DNA of 24,653 nt from a virus: the IMG/VR virus record IMGVR_UViG_3300022208_000027, positions 1 to 24,653 of that record; one strand, given 5' to 3'. The position numbers and the translations under genes were made by a program. Of this stretch, positions 15,925-22,348 are shown in pieces. The notes beneath the pieces are model-generated. The model had not been told where the DNA came from, made no database searches, and worked only from the letters and a program-made list of their open reading frames with translations. Each line of letters opens with the position of its first letter. The first letter of the stretch is position 1.

Positions 15925-16263
15925 ATGAACAAATATTCACTTAAAATCGGAGATACAGCACTGATCACAACAGACGCTTATTTTTTTGCGCCAAATGGAA
16001 CGCAATATCGTGCTGTATTTGGAACAATCCACAACGTAGTTGACGCTGAAGATAGCCTTGGTATAAAAACAAATGAACGATCCACAAACTGGTACGTCGA
16101 GATTGGCAACATGATTGTTGCTGGTTGTCAGATTCATTATGCGATAAAGACAAATAATTTTAATCCAGGAAAAGCAGACGGGCACTATTCAGCAGATGCT
16201 AAGCATGGAGTGAATGAATACAGAGTTCCATCAGGGATCTATAACGCAGACGATGAGTATTGA
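15925..16263 (+). CDS. Conserved hypothetical phage protein
   Basis: A protein of 112 residues with a good AGGAG signal before the ATG. It contains DALITTDAY-like start, PNGTQYRAVFGTIHNVVDAE, LGIKTNERSTNWYVEIGNM, then AGCQIHYAIKTNNFNP. The T-N-x-R-S-T-N-W-Y and G-C-Q-I-H-Y motifs look like strongly conserved elements and I recall similar small proteins from other prophages, but no function is known to me. It ends in TGA and overlaps the next gene by 11 bases. Confidence 0.65.
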   Translation: MNKYSLKIGDTALITTDAYFFAPNGTQYRAVFGTIHNVVDAEDSLGIKTNERSTNWYVEIGNMIVAGCQIHYAIKTNNFNPGKADGHYSADAKHGVNEYRVPSGIYNADDEY

Positions 16264-16456
16264 TATGCCAGAAAGAACCTGCCTTACGTGCAAGCATGAA
16301 CCTGATTTTGGAAACTATCATTCAGGGCAATGCAAAAACGAAAATCTTAGTACAGGAGAGATTTATAAATCATCAAAAAATAGCTATTATTACCTAAAAC
16401 ATATGTGTCCTAAGAGTCAAAAAATTTATAACTGTTACCTATGGGAGCCAAAATAA
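16253..16456 (+). CDS. Cys-rich CxxC mini-protein, copy 1 of 3
   Basis: A protein of 67 residues (ATG 16253, or 63 from the ATG at 16265). It starts MSIDMPERTCLTCKHEPDFG, has a G-Q-C-K motif, a Cys near residue 51 and ends NCYLWEPK. The C-x-x-C-K-x-E-P-D motif with later Cys residues suggests a small metal-binding fold. It shares this pattern with the next two genes, so the three probably arose by duplication. The function is unknown; similar CxxC-EPDW proteins occur in other phages. Confidence 0.6.
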   Translation: MSIDMPERTCLTCKHEPDFGNYHSGQCKNENLSTGEIYKSSKNSYYYLKHMCPKSQKIYNCYLWEPK

Positions 16457-16680
16457 TGGAAAAGAACTGTTTGACGTGCAAAAATGAACCTGATTGGAAA
16501 ACAGAGTTTGATGGAGGGTCATGGGCCTACGGTAAATGCAAAAAAGTTCCTTTATTCTTCCAGGAAGGATCTCTACGCAAAGACTTGAAAGATGTGTCAA
16601 TTTTATTTGAAATTGGAGGAAGTTGTGGAAATTTCCATGAGAATATAAACTGCAACCTGTGGGAGGCTAAGGATGACTAA
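16456..16680 (+). CDS. Cys-rich CxxC mini-protein, copy 2 of 3
   Basis: A protein of 74 residues. It starts MEKNCLTCKNEPDWKTEFDG, contains Y-G-K-C-K, then G-S-C-G-N-F, and ends NCNLWEAKDD. The first and last motifs are shared with copy 1 (CLTCKxEPD and NCxLWExK). The ATG overlaps the stop of copy 1 by one base (TAATG) and has GGGAG upstream, so the two are translationally coupled. Zinc binding is inferred from the Cys spacing only. Confidence 0.62.
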   Translation: MEKNCLTCKNEPDWKTEFDGGSWAYGKCKKVPLFFQEGSLRKDLKDVSILFEIGGSCGNFHENINCNLWEAKDD

Positions 16681-16879
16681 AACATGCGTCAACTGTAGGT
16701 GGGAGCCGAAGTGGGAAGATTTGGACGCAGGTAAAAAAGGAAAGTGTAAGCTGTTTAAAGGTTGTGTTTATGATTTCGATGGGAAGATACACGGAATAGA
16801 AACAGAAATGCATACTTTGAACAAACGGTTCTTTGAACTTAAAGATTGTGCAAATAGAGAAGATAAACCCGCCAAGTAA
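16673..16879 (+). CDS. Cys-rich CxxC mini-protein, copy 3 of 3
   Basis: A protein of 68 residues beginning MTKTCVNCRWEPKWEDLDAG, then K-G-K-C-K-L, a Cys at ~31 and a final D-C-A-N motif. It keeps the CxxC, E-P and G-K-C-K elements of copies 1 and 2 but has lost the NCxLWE ending, and is the most divergent of the three. It overlaps copy 2 by eight bases and has GGGAGG upstream. A strong terminator follows its stop after 23 bases. Confidence 0.6.
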   Translation: MTKTCVNCRWEPKWEDLDAGKKGKCKLFKGCVYDFDGKIHGIETEMHTLNKRFFELKDCANREDKPAK

Positions 16880-16902
16880 CCGATTCACACAACCAAGTCT
16901 CC

Positions 16903-16967
16903 ACCGCCTTAGCCAACGAGACTCGATGCGGAAATATCAACTGTCCTGTGGTTAGGCGGTTTTTTTA
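16903..16967 (+). terminator. Rho-independent terminator of the + strand block
   Basis: The sequence ACCGCCTTAGCCA (16903-16915) pairs with TGGTTAGGCGGT (16949-16960) with one bulged base, followed by a run of T's (16960-16966). The apical part (16916-16948) is large and mostly unpaired apart from a small CGAG/CTCG element. The U-run fits only the + strand. It ends the pRha-to-CxxC transcript. Confidence 0.82.
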
Positions 16968-16995
16968 GATGAAATTTAAAAGTTAGCGAGGTTTT

Positions 16996-17199
16996 ATGGA
17001 AACAAAAGCATTACACAAACTTTGGTTAGAGCTGTCTTCGCTTGGCCTTGCAGGATACATCATAATAACAGTCAACTGGGGATTGACTGCTTTGTTCTGT
17101 TCGTTTATGACATCTGTTGTGTGTATAGTTGGGAATCAATTTGGAACAGAATATAAAAAACAAATCAAACAAGAAAAAATTGACAAACTCCACGCCTAA
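16996..17199 (+). CDS. Small membrane protein, function unknown
   Basis: A protein of 67 residues. A hydrophobic stretch at ~16-50 (LSSLGLAGYIIITVNWGLTA, then FCSFMTSVVCIVG) could form one long or two short membrane segments, followed by a Lys/Gln-rich cytoplasmic-type tail (KKQIKQEKIDK). It lies after the terminator of the + strand block, so it needs a separate promoter or readthrough, and its stop is six bases from the large terminase stop on the other strand. A GCGAGG signal precedes the ATG. Its size and layout would fit a small holin or accessory membrane protein, but nothing specific supports this. Confidence 0.55.
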   Translation: METKALHKLWLELSSLGLAGYIIITVNWGLTALFCSFMTSVVCIVGNQFGTEYKKQIKQEKIDKLHA

Positions 17200-17204
17200 A
17201 TAAC

Positions 17205-18581
17205 CTACACAAAGAAGAAGGACTTGCTACAATATTCATTGTACATCATGACAACGCAGTCTGCTAAGTTTGGAGACTGCGTTCCTTCTGGAGTTTTTTC
17301 AATCATAAGTTTACCCGTCTTGCTCATCTGTCTTTTTGGTTGTGACAATTCTCTTTTTAGATCGTCAAGGCATTCAAGGTCTGATGGTATCGATACAAGT
17401 TCATGATGCGGAAAAATCTCTCCTTTTTCTACAGCCCTGAATGTTTTGTAAAATCTCTGAGATAAACGCCAGTAAGACTGAGCCTTTAGGTTCTCGAAAA
17501 AGTCCTTGTTTATCGGAGCGTTCTTGTCGTTTTCATATATAGGCTTGTCTGCATCGAATACTTTGCCTGCTGATGACCATGGGAAGAACTCAAGAGTTTT
17601 GCGTATCAATCCCTCTCTGTGCTGCCTGTTAGTCTCTCCCTTAATTCCTGCGCCGATTCCAATGCAGTCGTATTGCATATTATTAAGCTGTGCCTCATCG
17701 CATAGCTTGATAGCCCTGTTTGCAGTTTCTGTTGTGTCTTCTGAGTAGTTCCATGCTGAGATATCTTTTAATAGGATACCATGGCGATATCCCCAAGCAT
17801 TCTTATCAGTTCCAGTATCAGCAACGTCAAGCGCAGATATCTTTTGACCTGAAGTGTCAAGCTTTAGTTTTACATGCGCATCAATAGCAGCATCAATCCA
17901 CTTAGGCTTGATTATAGAAAGTTCACCACGCTTAACAGGTTCCCCAAGATAAACATGCCTGTATAATTCATAATCGTTCTCCTTCATTATCTCCATGTCA
18001 ATTCGGAGTTCTTCAGGAAATCTTGGGTTGTCTGTATAATTAATTTTCTTGACTATGCAGTACCGCTTCCCATCAAGGTAATCAGGATACTTGCAATGGG
18101 TCACAAACTTTCTGTAGGTCTCGTCGTCAGGATCTTCAGGGTTGAATATTACCCATATCTCTGATCCTTCCTTACGAAATGTTGGTATTAGGTATTTCCA
18201 AGATTCTTTCGAAACATTGTTAGCTTCTTCAAGAAGGGCAAGGTCAAAACCTGAATAGCCCTTAATTTTCTGCTGGTTTCTATGCAAACCATCAAACTTA
18301 ACAACACCACCAGACTTTGATTTTATTTCATTCCTATAGATATCAAACCACTTGAATAAATCTCTCCTGGTTATCTCATCAACAAATTCCTGATAAATTG
18401 AATCGTCAATAGACTTCATGATCTCTCGAAAACAAATGACCCTCCATCCGTAATGCATAACATTATCGACTGCAAGGGTCACCATTGTTCGCGTTTTTCC
18501 TGAGCCTCTACCTCCATAAGAAACCTTGAAACGTGCCGGTTGTAGGAACTCTTCAAATGCTTTGAATATTTCTACTGCCAT
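17205..18581 (-). CDS. Terminase large subunit (Sf6 gp2-like)
   Basis: A protein of 458 residues. The ATPase part shows Walker A GGRGSGKT (23-30), Walker B LALLEEAN (114-121, with catalytic Glu at ~119) and a coupling motif EIWVIFNPED (141-150). The nuclease part shows ISALDVADTG (Asp252), YDCIGIGAG (Asp305) and a late SPNLADCVVM (Asp441) as likely metal ligands. The stretch KESWKYLIPTFRKEGSEIWV followed by NYTDNPRFPEELRIDME closely resembles Shigella phage Sf6 gp2 as I recall it. It drives DNA into the prohead and cuts the concatemer. The ATG directly abuts the TAA of the small subunit. Sf6 uses headful packaging, which would suggest the same here. Confidence 0.95.
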   Translation of the reverse strand: MAVEIFKAFEEFLQPARFKVSYGGRGSGKTRTMVTLAVDNVMHYGWRVICFREIMKSIDDSIYQEFVDEITRRDLFKWFDIYRNEIKSKSGGVVKFDGLHRNQQKIKGYSGFDLALLEEANNVSKESWKYLIPTFRKEGSEIWVIFNPEDPDDETYRKFVTHCKYPDYLDGKRYCIVKKINYTDNPRFPEELRIDMEIMKENDYELYRHVYLGEPVKRGELSIIKPKWIDAAIDAHVKLKLDTSGQKISALDVADTGTDKNAWGYRHGILLKDISAWNYSEDTTETANRAIKLCDEAQLNNMQYDCIGIGAGIKGETNRQHREGLIRKTLEFFPWSSAGKVFDADKPIYENDKNAPINKDFFENLKAQSYWRLSQRFYKTFRAVEKGEIFPHHELVSIPSDLECLDDLKRELSQPKRQMSKTGKLMIEKTPEGTQSPNLADCVVMMYNEYCSKSFFFV

Positions 18582-18980
18582 TTAATCTATGATCTTATAT
18601 TCTGGTTTTGGTGGAGACATTGATCCATCTGAGCTTGTATGATCATGTTCATGTTTATCTTTCCAATCATCGCGGAATCTGTTTTTCATATTCATAAACC
18701 AAAGTGTCGGACTAAAGTCTCTATTTTGAAGATTCTTCCTTCCTTGGGACTCCCACCATATTTGGCAAAGTTCACGGCCTTTTTTTATGGTTTCTAAAAA
18801 TTCAGGAACTTCTTCAAGCCACCTTTCCCAAAGATGAAATGTGCAACTATCTCGTCCTTCCATTTTTTCAATAATCAAACCGCGAATTTCAACATCACTT
18901 GCACCCTCTGCGTAGAGCGAAAGAATATCATTTTTCCAACCATCCCAAGGAATAAATGGTTCCTTCGGCCTTCCAGCCAT
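18582..18980 (-). CDS. Terminase small subunit
   Basis: A protein of 132 residues directly upstream of the large subunit. The N-terminus ([20 protein letters not shown]) leads into a helix-turn-helix-like DNA-binding region ([15 protein letters not shown]). The central part [14 protein letters not shown], then [20 protein letters not shown], is typical of small terminases, which form a ring that binds the packaging site. The C-terminus is polar ([20 protein letters not shown]) and probably contacts the large subunit. The start follows GAGGTGTAGC. Confidence 0.88.
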   Translation of the reverse strand: MAGRPKEPFIPWDGWKNDILSLYAEGASDVEIRGLIIEKMEGRDSCTFHLWERWLEEVPEFLETIKKGRELCQIWWESQGRKNLQNRDFSPTLWFMNMKNRFRDDWKDKHEHDHTSSDGSMSPPKPEYKIID

Positions 18981-18981
18981 G

Positions 18982-19434
18982 CTACACCTCTTCTTTCTTT
19001 GCCATTTCTTCAGCTTTATCGTTCTTGATTTTCAACTCTCTTGCCTGTTCTTTGATGAGATCAACTTTAGCAATACTCATTCGTTGTTCAATTGTCAGGA
19101 GTTGATTGGGTTTCTTAAGCCTCTTAATTTCATCATCCTTGTACTTCCCAGCCTCAAGCGCAGCATTGTATCTGGACTCGGATTCGTTGAGTTTTGCTTT
19201 AAGCAATCCAAGTTCTAAGTTTCTTTTAACAAGATGACAGTTTCGTATCTTTATTGCATCATATTCTTTCTCAAGCTCATCAACCTTTCTCAGCAGCTCC
19301 AGGTTCTGCTTGTTAGCGTTTTCCAAGTCTTTCTCAAGCTCACACTGGCATGACTCTACAAATTCTCTTTCAAGCAAGTCAACTATTCCTGGTGGCAATC
19401 CTTGTGGCACACCTACAATCAAGACATCAACCAT
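18982..19434 (-). CDS. Coiled-coil protein upstream of terminase
   Basis: A protein of 150 residues. The ATG at 19434 overlaps the TGA of the DUF1737 gene (TGATG) and follows GGAGCAGAG, so it is preferred over an in-frame upstream start that would lie inside the previous gene. The N-terminus ([20 protein letters not shown]) is hydrophobic; residues ~30-150 are a long charged coiled coil (ECELEKDLE-like, [40 protein letters not shown]). There is no recognised family. Its place directly before the small terminase hints at a role near DNA packaging or simple operon membership. Confidence 0.65.
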   Translation of the reverse strand: MVDVLIVGVPQGLPPGIVDLLEREFVESCQCELEKDLENANKQNLELLRKVDELEKEYDAIKIRNCHLVKRNLELGLLKAKLNESESRYNAALEAGKYKDDEIKRLKKPNQLLTIEQRMSIAKVDLIKEQARELKIKNDKAEEMAKKEEV

Positions 19435-19604
19435 CACTCTGCTCCTTTCAAAACCATAGCCTGCTTCCACAGTGACAACATAGACCAGTGAATCCCGCCC
19501 TGGCAAACATAACCTTGTTCCATCATTCGGTTAACCTGCCTCTTGAATCCCAACGGTGTTAGCCCGCGAACAACGATATATCTTGGTTTCTTTTTGTTTT
19601 TCAT
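19434..19604 (-). CDS. DUF1737 domain protein
   Basis: A protein of 56 residues with AGAGGATGAA before its ATG. It reads YIVVRGLTPLGFKRQVNRMM followed by EQGYVCQGGI and ends WKQAMVLKGAE. The pattern Y-x-V-V-x-G ... V-N-x-x-x-x-x-G-Y-x-x-x-G-G-I ... Q-A-M is that of DUF1737, a small alpha/beta domain found in bacteria and phages without an assigned function. It is short enough to be missed by gene callers. It is coupled by a one-base overlap to the coiled-coil gene. Confidence 0.78.
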   Translation of the reverse strand: MKNKKKPRYIVVRGLTPLGFKRQVNRMMEQGYVCQGGIHWSMLSLWKQAMVLKGAE

Positions 19605-19617
19605 TTCATCCTCTGCT

Positions 19618-19917
19618 TTATATTTTTTTTACACTAAAAGAATAATCAACATCTCCGGAATCTTCACAATGTGTCTTTGTGATATCAATCTGATATTCAT
19701 TTGGTACACCTGCATAATTAACTTTTTCAAACAAATTAGAATACCCAAAATATTCAAAAGAATTTTTGTGATAAATAAATTCACACTTAACAACCAAAAT
19801 GCTTGATAATAACCCAATAACAACTTGAGGGGCTTCATCTATAGCATATTTTGTAATATAGAACTTACCTATTCTGTTTTCTTCAACAGGGTTGCTTGCT
19901 TCTGGATCTATTTTCAT
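19618..19917 (-). CDS. Hypothetical phage protein
   Basis: A protein of 99 residues with a good start (AGAGGTATAA before ATG). It contains GKFYITKYAIDEAPQVVIGL, then CEFIYHKNSFEYFGYSNLFE, then PNEYQIDITKT. The aromatic-rich middle and alternating pattern look like a small globular protein. I recall similar sequences from other phages but no function. It is in the same operon as the terminase genes. Confidence 0.55.
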   Translation of the reverse strand: MKIDPEASNPVEENRIGKFYITKYAIDEAPQVVIGLLSSILVVKCEFIYHKNSFEYFGYSNLFEKVNYAGVPNEYQIDITKTHCEDSGDVDYSFSVKKI

Positions 19918-19972
19918 TTATACCTCTGCTATTAATAATTATACTAAATAATACAGCCGAATTGCGTTTTTG

Positions 19973-20158
19973 TCAATAGTAACCATCTTTCCCGATATCA
20001 ACCCACATGCCCTGATAATATTCTTTTTTCTCCTGCATGTCGATTAGAAACATGACCGGTCCACTTTCGCACGAATTATATGCATCTTTCAAAAGCTGAT
20101 CTGTCAGCTCGTTTGTTACTGTAGCCCCATACCCGCAGTCAATTATCAGATATCTCAC
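19973..20158 (-). CDS. Small hypothetical protein with GTG start
   Basis: A protein of 61 residues: MRYLIIDCGYGATVTNELTD, then SGPVMFLIDMQEKKEYYQGM, ending DIGKDGYY. The start is GTG at 20158, seven bases after GAGG; no in-frame ATG is available upstream. The beta-alpha-beta look of the first half is reminiscent of a small alpha/beta fold but gives no specific function. The reading frame is supported mainly by its ribosome-binding site and by fitting between the neighbouring genes. Confidence 0.5.
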   Translation of the reverse strand: MRYLIIDCGYGATVTNELTDQLLKDAYNSCESGPVMFLIDMQEKKEYYQGMWVDIGKDGYY

Positions 20159-20243
20159 TCATCCACCTCTCAAGGTTTGAAATATGTCCTTTGAAATTGC
20201 TGTCCATTTCGAAGCTTATTTTCTTTCTTTATTAAAATCGTTA

Positions 20244-20795
20244 TTAACCATTATTTATTAACGCGGTACTATCTTTTTTGGCTAAATAATTATATGCCGA
20301 AGAATCTTCTTTGCATTTATAGAAATCATACTTTTGTTCCAAATGATATCTTGCTACAACTGCTTCTTCTTCAGTATCATATGCCCTTTGCTCAAGAAGT
20401 CTTCTATTTCTATTTATTCTTGCTACCCATTTTGAAATCCCTTTATTCCAAGAAACTCCAGTTACCCCTGTCTTGCATCTTGTGCTTACTTTTGAATTAA
20501 TATAATTACATGTTCGTGAAACGTGTCTAAGATTATCAATTCTATTATCAAGCCTATCTCTGTTTATATGATCTATGTCGTTTTCTGGGGTATATCCATA
20601 CATATACAACCATGCCAACCTATGTCCATAGTAATATTTTTCCCCTATTCCAATAAACAAGTATCCTTGGGAATCTATACATCCAACTTTTTTATTCGGG
20701 TTTTTTATTCTTGTGAATATGCCTGTTTCTGGATCATAAGAAAGGACTGACTTTAGGTCTGACTGCAAAAGAGGTTTTTTGCGAGTGGTGTTCAT
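20244..20795 (-). CDS. HNH homing endonuclease with AP2-type DNA-binding domain
   Basis: A protein of 183 residues. The ATG at 20795 follows AGGAG with a 7-base gap; an in-frame ATG at 20864 would read through the leader hairpin and is less likely. An N-terminal FTRI..K-G segment (~27-45) is followed by the HNH_3 motif: GHRLAWLYMYG (His58), DIDHINRDRLDNRIDNLRHV (Asp75-His76 to Asn88) and N97. Residues ~113-150 (GVTGVSWNKGISKWVARINR) form an AP2-like DNA-binding domain. Such enzymes are free-standing selfish genes that cut phage DNA lacking the insertion. It lies within an operon of unrelated small genes, as expected for a free-standing homing gene. The C-terminal ~20 residues are not conserved motif. 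Confidence 0.9.
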   Translation of the reverse strand: MNTTRKKPLLQSDLKSVLSYDPETGIFTRIKNPNKKVGCIDSQGYLFIGIGEKYYYGHRLAWLYMYGYTPENDIDHINRDRLDNRIDNLRHVSRTCNYINSKVSTRCKTGVTGVSWNKGISKWVARINRNRRLLEQRAYDTEEEAVVARYHLEQKYDFYKCKEDSSAYNYLAKKDSTALINNG

Positions 20796-20803
20796 AAATT
20801 GTC

Positions 20804-20845
20804 TCCTTTGGTCGGAAGCCCGGCCACCAAAGGATTGGGCCGGGC
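20804..20845 (-). promoter_or_regulatory. Leader hairpin whose loop pairs with the HNH gene ribosome-binding site
   Basis: The - strand leader forms a perfect 8-bp GC-rich stem (20838-20845 with 20818-20825). Its 12-base loop contains TCCTTTGGT (20834-20826), which is exactly complementary over nine bases to ACCAAAGGA (20812-20804), the segment carrying most of the AGGAG signal of the endonuclease gene. It could form an H-type pseudoknot or an alternative hairpin, both hiding the ribosome-binding site. Pairing is seen in sequence; regulation is inferred. Confidence 0.6.
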
Positions 20846-20908
20846 ATACCGCAATTGTTTTCATGCCTGGGAGCTACCACAACTTAACTACATCCTACCA
20901 AATACGGG

Positions 20909-21190
20909 CTATTCTTTCAACTGTTTTTCAAACGTCATTTCCTGTATTTTTGCAAGCTGATTTTTCAAGCTTTTTGTTTTCCTATTCTTCATGGCGATAA
21001 ATTCTTTTCTTGCTTCGGCCTCTGTTAAATGCCATTCTTTCCCATAGAAATTTTGTGAGAATGCCCACTTACCATTCTTTTCAATGTTACACGAATCACC
21101 ATCGACATCAACTTTAGCCATATGGATTTCAATACCTGATGTCAACGCATACTTAGTTAGATATACCGTTTTAAGATCTTTTGATTTCAT
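20909..21190 (-). CDS. Hypothetical phage protein
   Basis: A protein of 93 residues from the ATG at 21190; a GTG three codons upstream is also possible. It reads KTVYLTKYALTSGIEIHMAK, then FSQNFYGKEWHLTEAEARKE, and ends in a basic helix (KNRKTKSLKNQLAKIQEM). The V-Y-x-T-K-Y-A-L-T-x-G-I motif recurs in small phage proteins that I recall from other phages; function unknown. Its start overlaps the end of the NrdR-like gene by 20 bases. Confidence 0.58.
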   Translation of the reverse strand: MKSKDLKTVYLTKYALTSGIEIHMAKVDVDGDSCNIEKNGKWAFSQNFYGKEWHLTEAEARKEFIAMKNRKTKSLKNQLAKIQEMTFEKQLKE

Positions 21191-21344
21191 TCCACTCACC
21201 TTTTATTTTTTTAACCAAAACCTCATACGGTGAAAACCTATTCCCGCACTCTAAGCACTCTCTTCTTCTCCTGATAAGCACTCCTTTAACCTTGCTTGTC
21301 CTGCTGTCAACTACCTTGTTGTATGTTAAGCATTTGTTGAACAT
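21171..21344 (-). CDS. Stand-alone NrdR-type zinc ribbon protein
   Basis: A protein of 57 residues: MFNKCLTYNKVVDSRTSKVK, then GVLIRRRRECLECGNRFSPY, then EVLVKKIKGEW. The V-x-D-S-R ... I-R-R-R-R-E-C-x-x-C-x-x-R-F-x-x-Y-E pattern is that of the N-terminal zinc ribbon of NrdR, the ribonucleotide reductase repressor. The ATP-cone that normally follows is absent, and the first Cys pair is reduced to a single Cys (Cys5), so metal binding may be altered. It is just long enough to be overlooked by gene callers and overlaps the next gene. It might bind NrdR boxes or serve as an unrelated small DNA-binding protein. Confidence 0.7.
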   Translation of the reverse strand: MFNKCLTYNKVVDSRTSKVKGVLIRRRRECLECGNRFSPYEVLVKKIKGEWNEIKRS

Positions 21345-21345
21345 G

Positions 21346-21708
21346 CTATGATCCTTTCACGCTTTCCAGGTAGGCTTCGGCTTTTTTGACTATGCATCCA
21401 ACTCCGTGAGTCACCCTAAAGTTTTCACCGCTAATAGATCCGCATTCTTTACATTTATCATTAAACATTCTGCCTTCTTCTTGCCAGTTATCCAAAACGA
21501 ATCTCGCAAACTCCTTTTTCTCATCGTCAACCTCCGGCTTAATGTCAAGCTTTTTGAGGCAGTGTTTGCATGTTACATCTTCTTTATGAGTTGTTATGTT
21601 AAAATGCTTAACCCTTCCATCGAAAAACCTACCACAACTTGATATCCTATAAACTCCAACTGTTGTTGATTCTTTTTTACCGCTGTCATGGTGTATTATC
21701 TTACCCAT
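21346..21708 (-). CDS. Zinc-ribbon-type Cys-rich protein (paralogue of 23913-24158)
   Basis: A protein of 120 residues from the ATG at 21708, which has AGGAGGC six bases upstream; the start further upstream would overlap the previous gene. It contains SSCGRFFDGRVKHFNITTHK, EDVTCKHCLKKLD, then NDKCKECGSISGENFRVTHG with another C. The first half matches the gene at 23913-24158 (S-C-G-x-x-F-x-G ... D-V-T-C-x-H-C ... L). The Cys/His spacing suggests one or two metal sites. Function unknown. Confidence 0.6.
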   Translation of the reverse strand: MGKIIHHDSGKKESTTVGVYRISSCGRFFDGRVKHFNITTHKEDVTCKHCLKKLDIKPEVDDEKKEFARFVLDNWQEEGRMFNDKCKECGSISGENFRVTHGVGCIVKKAEAYLESVKGS

Positions 21709-21883
21709 TGATAGCCTCCTCAAGAGCTTCGATTGTTTTTTGTTTATTTAGTTCGGAATTGTATGGGCATGTTTCACAATCAAAATAGTAACATCCTTCA
21801 CGACCCATACATAAATAATCAGCCTTGTTTTCTTTAAGATCGATGATTATATTATTTATAAGACTTTTGCTAAAATCATCCAT
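21701..21883 (-). CDS. Small Cys-cluster protein
   Basis: A protein of 60 residues: MDDFSKSLINNIIIDLKENK, then YLCMGREGCYYFDCETCPYN, ending ALEEAING. The spacing C-x4-C-x4-C-x2-C with a C-P-Y ending looks like a metal-binding cluster; proteins with this signature turn up in prophages. The ATG at 21883 is eight bases from AGGA; an in-frame ATG at 21892 is the alternative. Its stop overlaps the next gene by eight bases. Function unknown. Confidence 0.55.
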   Translation of the reverse strand: MDDFSKSLINNIIIDLKENKADYLCMGREGCYYFDCETCPYNSELNKQKTIEALEEAING

Positions 21884-21910
21884 TCCGCACATCCTATTTA
21901 TTTATTATAT

Positions 21911-21929
21911 GCAGGGCACTTGGCCCCGC
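21911..21929 (-). other. GC-rich intergenic hairpin after the holin gene
   Basis: A 7-bp stem (21923-21929 with 21911-21917) and a 5-base loop on the - strand, including one G-U pair that would be mismatched on the + strand. There is no U-run, so it is probably not a terminator; it lies between the holin stop and the next ribosome-binding site. Confidence 0.4.
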
Positions 21930-21939
21930 ATCGGTTTGG

Positions 21940-22347
21940 TTATTTTCTTTTTACGAAACTTGCCAGTGCATGAGATCCAAAGAAAAACACGCCAACCATA
22001 AATGTAAGTTCCCCAAGGCTGAACTTGACAACAGTTTGGATGCAATGTTCAGCCCAACCAGGGTCATATTTCCAGACAAGCACGGTGAACATGAACGCAA
22101 ACGAAAACAGCGTCATGATTATGATAGCAATAACCCTTCTAGTTACGCTCCTTATCGAAGATTCGCTCAAGGCCATCTTGATGAACTCAAGCTGTGAGTC
22201 CATGACTTTAATTCCGTTTATGGCCTGTTCTTCCTTTGTGTAAAATGCTTTGTCTATGCCTGACATTATGCCAGTTGATACTTTTTCTCCAATGTCCAAA
22301 GCCTTATCAACCTGCTTTGCCCCTGTTATAAAACTGAATAATCCCAT
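21940..22347 (-). CDS. Phage holin, GTA_holin_3TM-like
   Basis: A protein of 135 residues. The ATG at 22347 follows AGGAGG at eight bases and overlaps the previous stop region; longer in-frame starts lack this. The N-terminal half is amphipathic (MGLFSFITGAKQVDKALDIG). Two clear membrane segments are at ~71-92 (RVIAIIIMTLFSFAFMFTVL) and ~103-126 (FSLGELTFMVGVFFFGSHAL), and the protein ends in KRK. This layout, with R-R-x-I before the first segment and F-G-S-H at the end, resembles the GTA_holin_3TM / holin superfamily, which forms the lysis pore. No endolysin or spanin gene is recognised in the window, so the lysis genes are split or lie elsewhere. Confidence 0.65.
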   Translation of the reverse strand: MGLFSFITGAKQVDKALDIGEKVSTGIMSGIDKAFYTKEEQAINGIKVMDSQLEFIKMALSESSIRSVTRRVIAIIIMTLFSFAFMFTVLVWKYDPGWAEHCIQTVVKFSLGELTFMVGVFFFGSHALASFVKRK

Positions 22348-22348
22348 A

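Noticed and set aside
16903-16967. A second C4-like RNA at the end of the + strand block
   Set aside because: The basal stem and U-run are clear, but the apical region does not form the two internal hairpins of the pRha leader, so a plain terminator is the simpler reading.
16996-17199. Assignment of the small membrane protein as a holin
   Set aside because: Only hydrophobicity supports it; a better holin candidate exists at 21940-22347.
19434-19506. A longer start for the coiled-coil gene upstream of the small terminase
   Set aside because: The extension lies within the DUF1737 gene in another frame; the ATG at 19434 has a binding site and a TGATG coupling to that gene.
20796-20864. An upstream ATG that would extend the HNH endonuclease by 23 residues
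   Set aside because: The added segment reads through the GC-rich leader hairpin and lacks a good binding site, while the ATG at 20795 has AGGAG at ideal spacing. The upstream frame could still be a leader peptide.
20865-20908. A possible tRNA-like or structured element between the HNH leader and the next gene
   Set aside because: It has T-G-G-T-A-G-like fragments but no acceptor stem or cloverleaf could be built.
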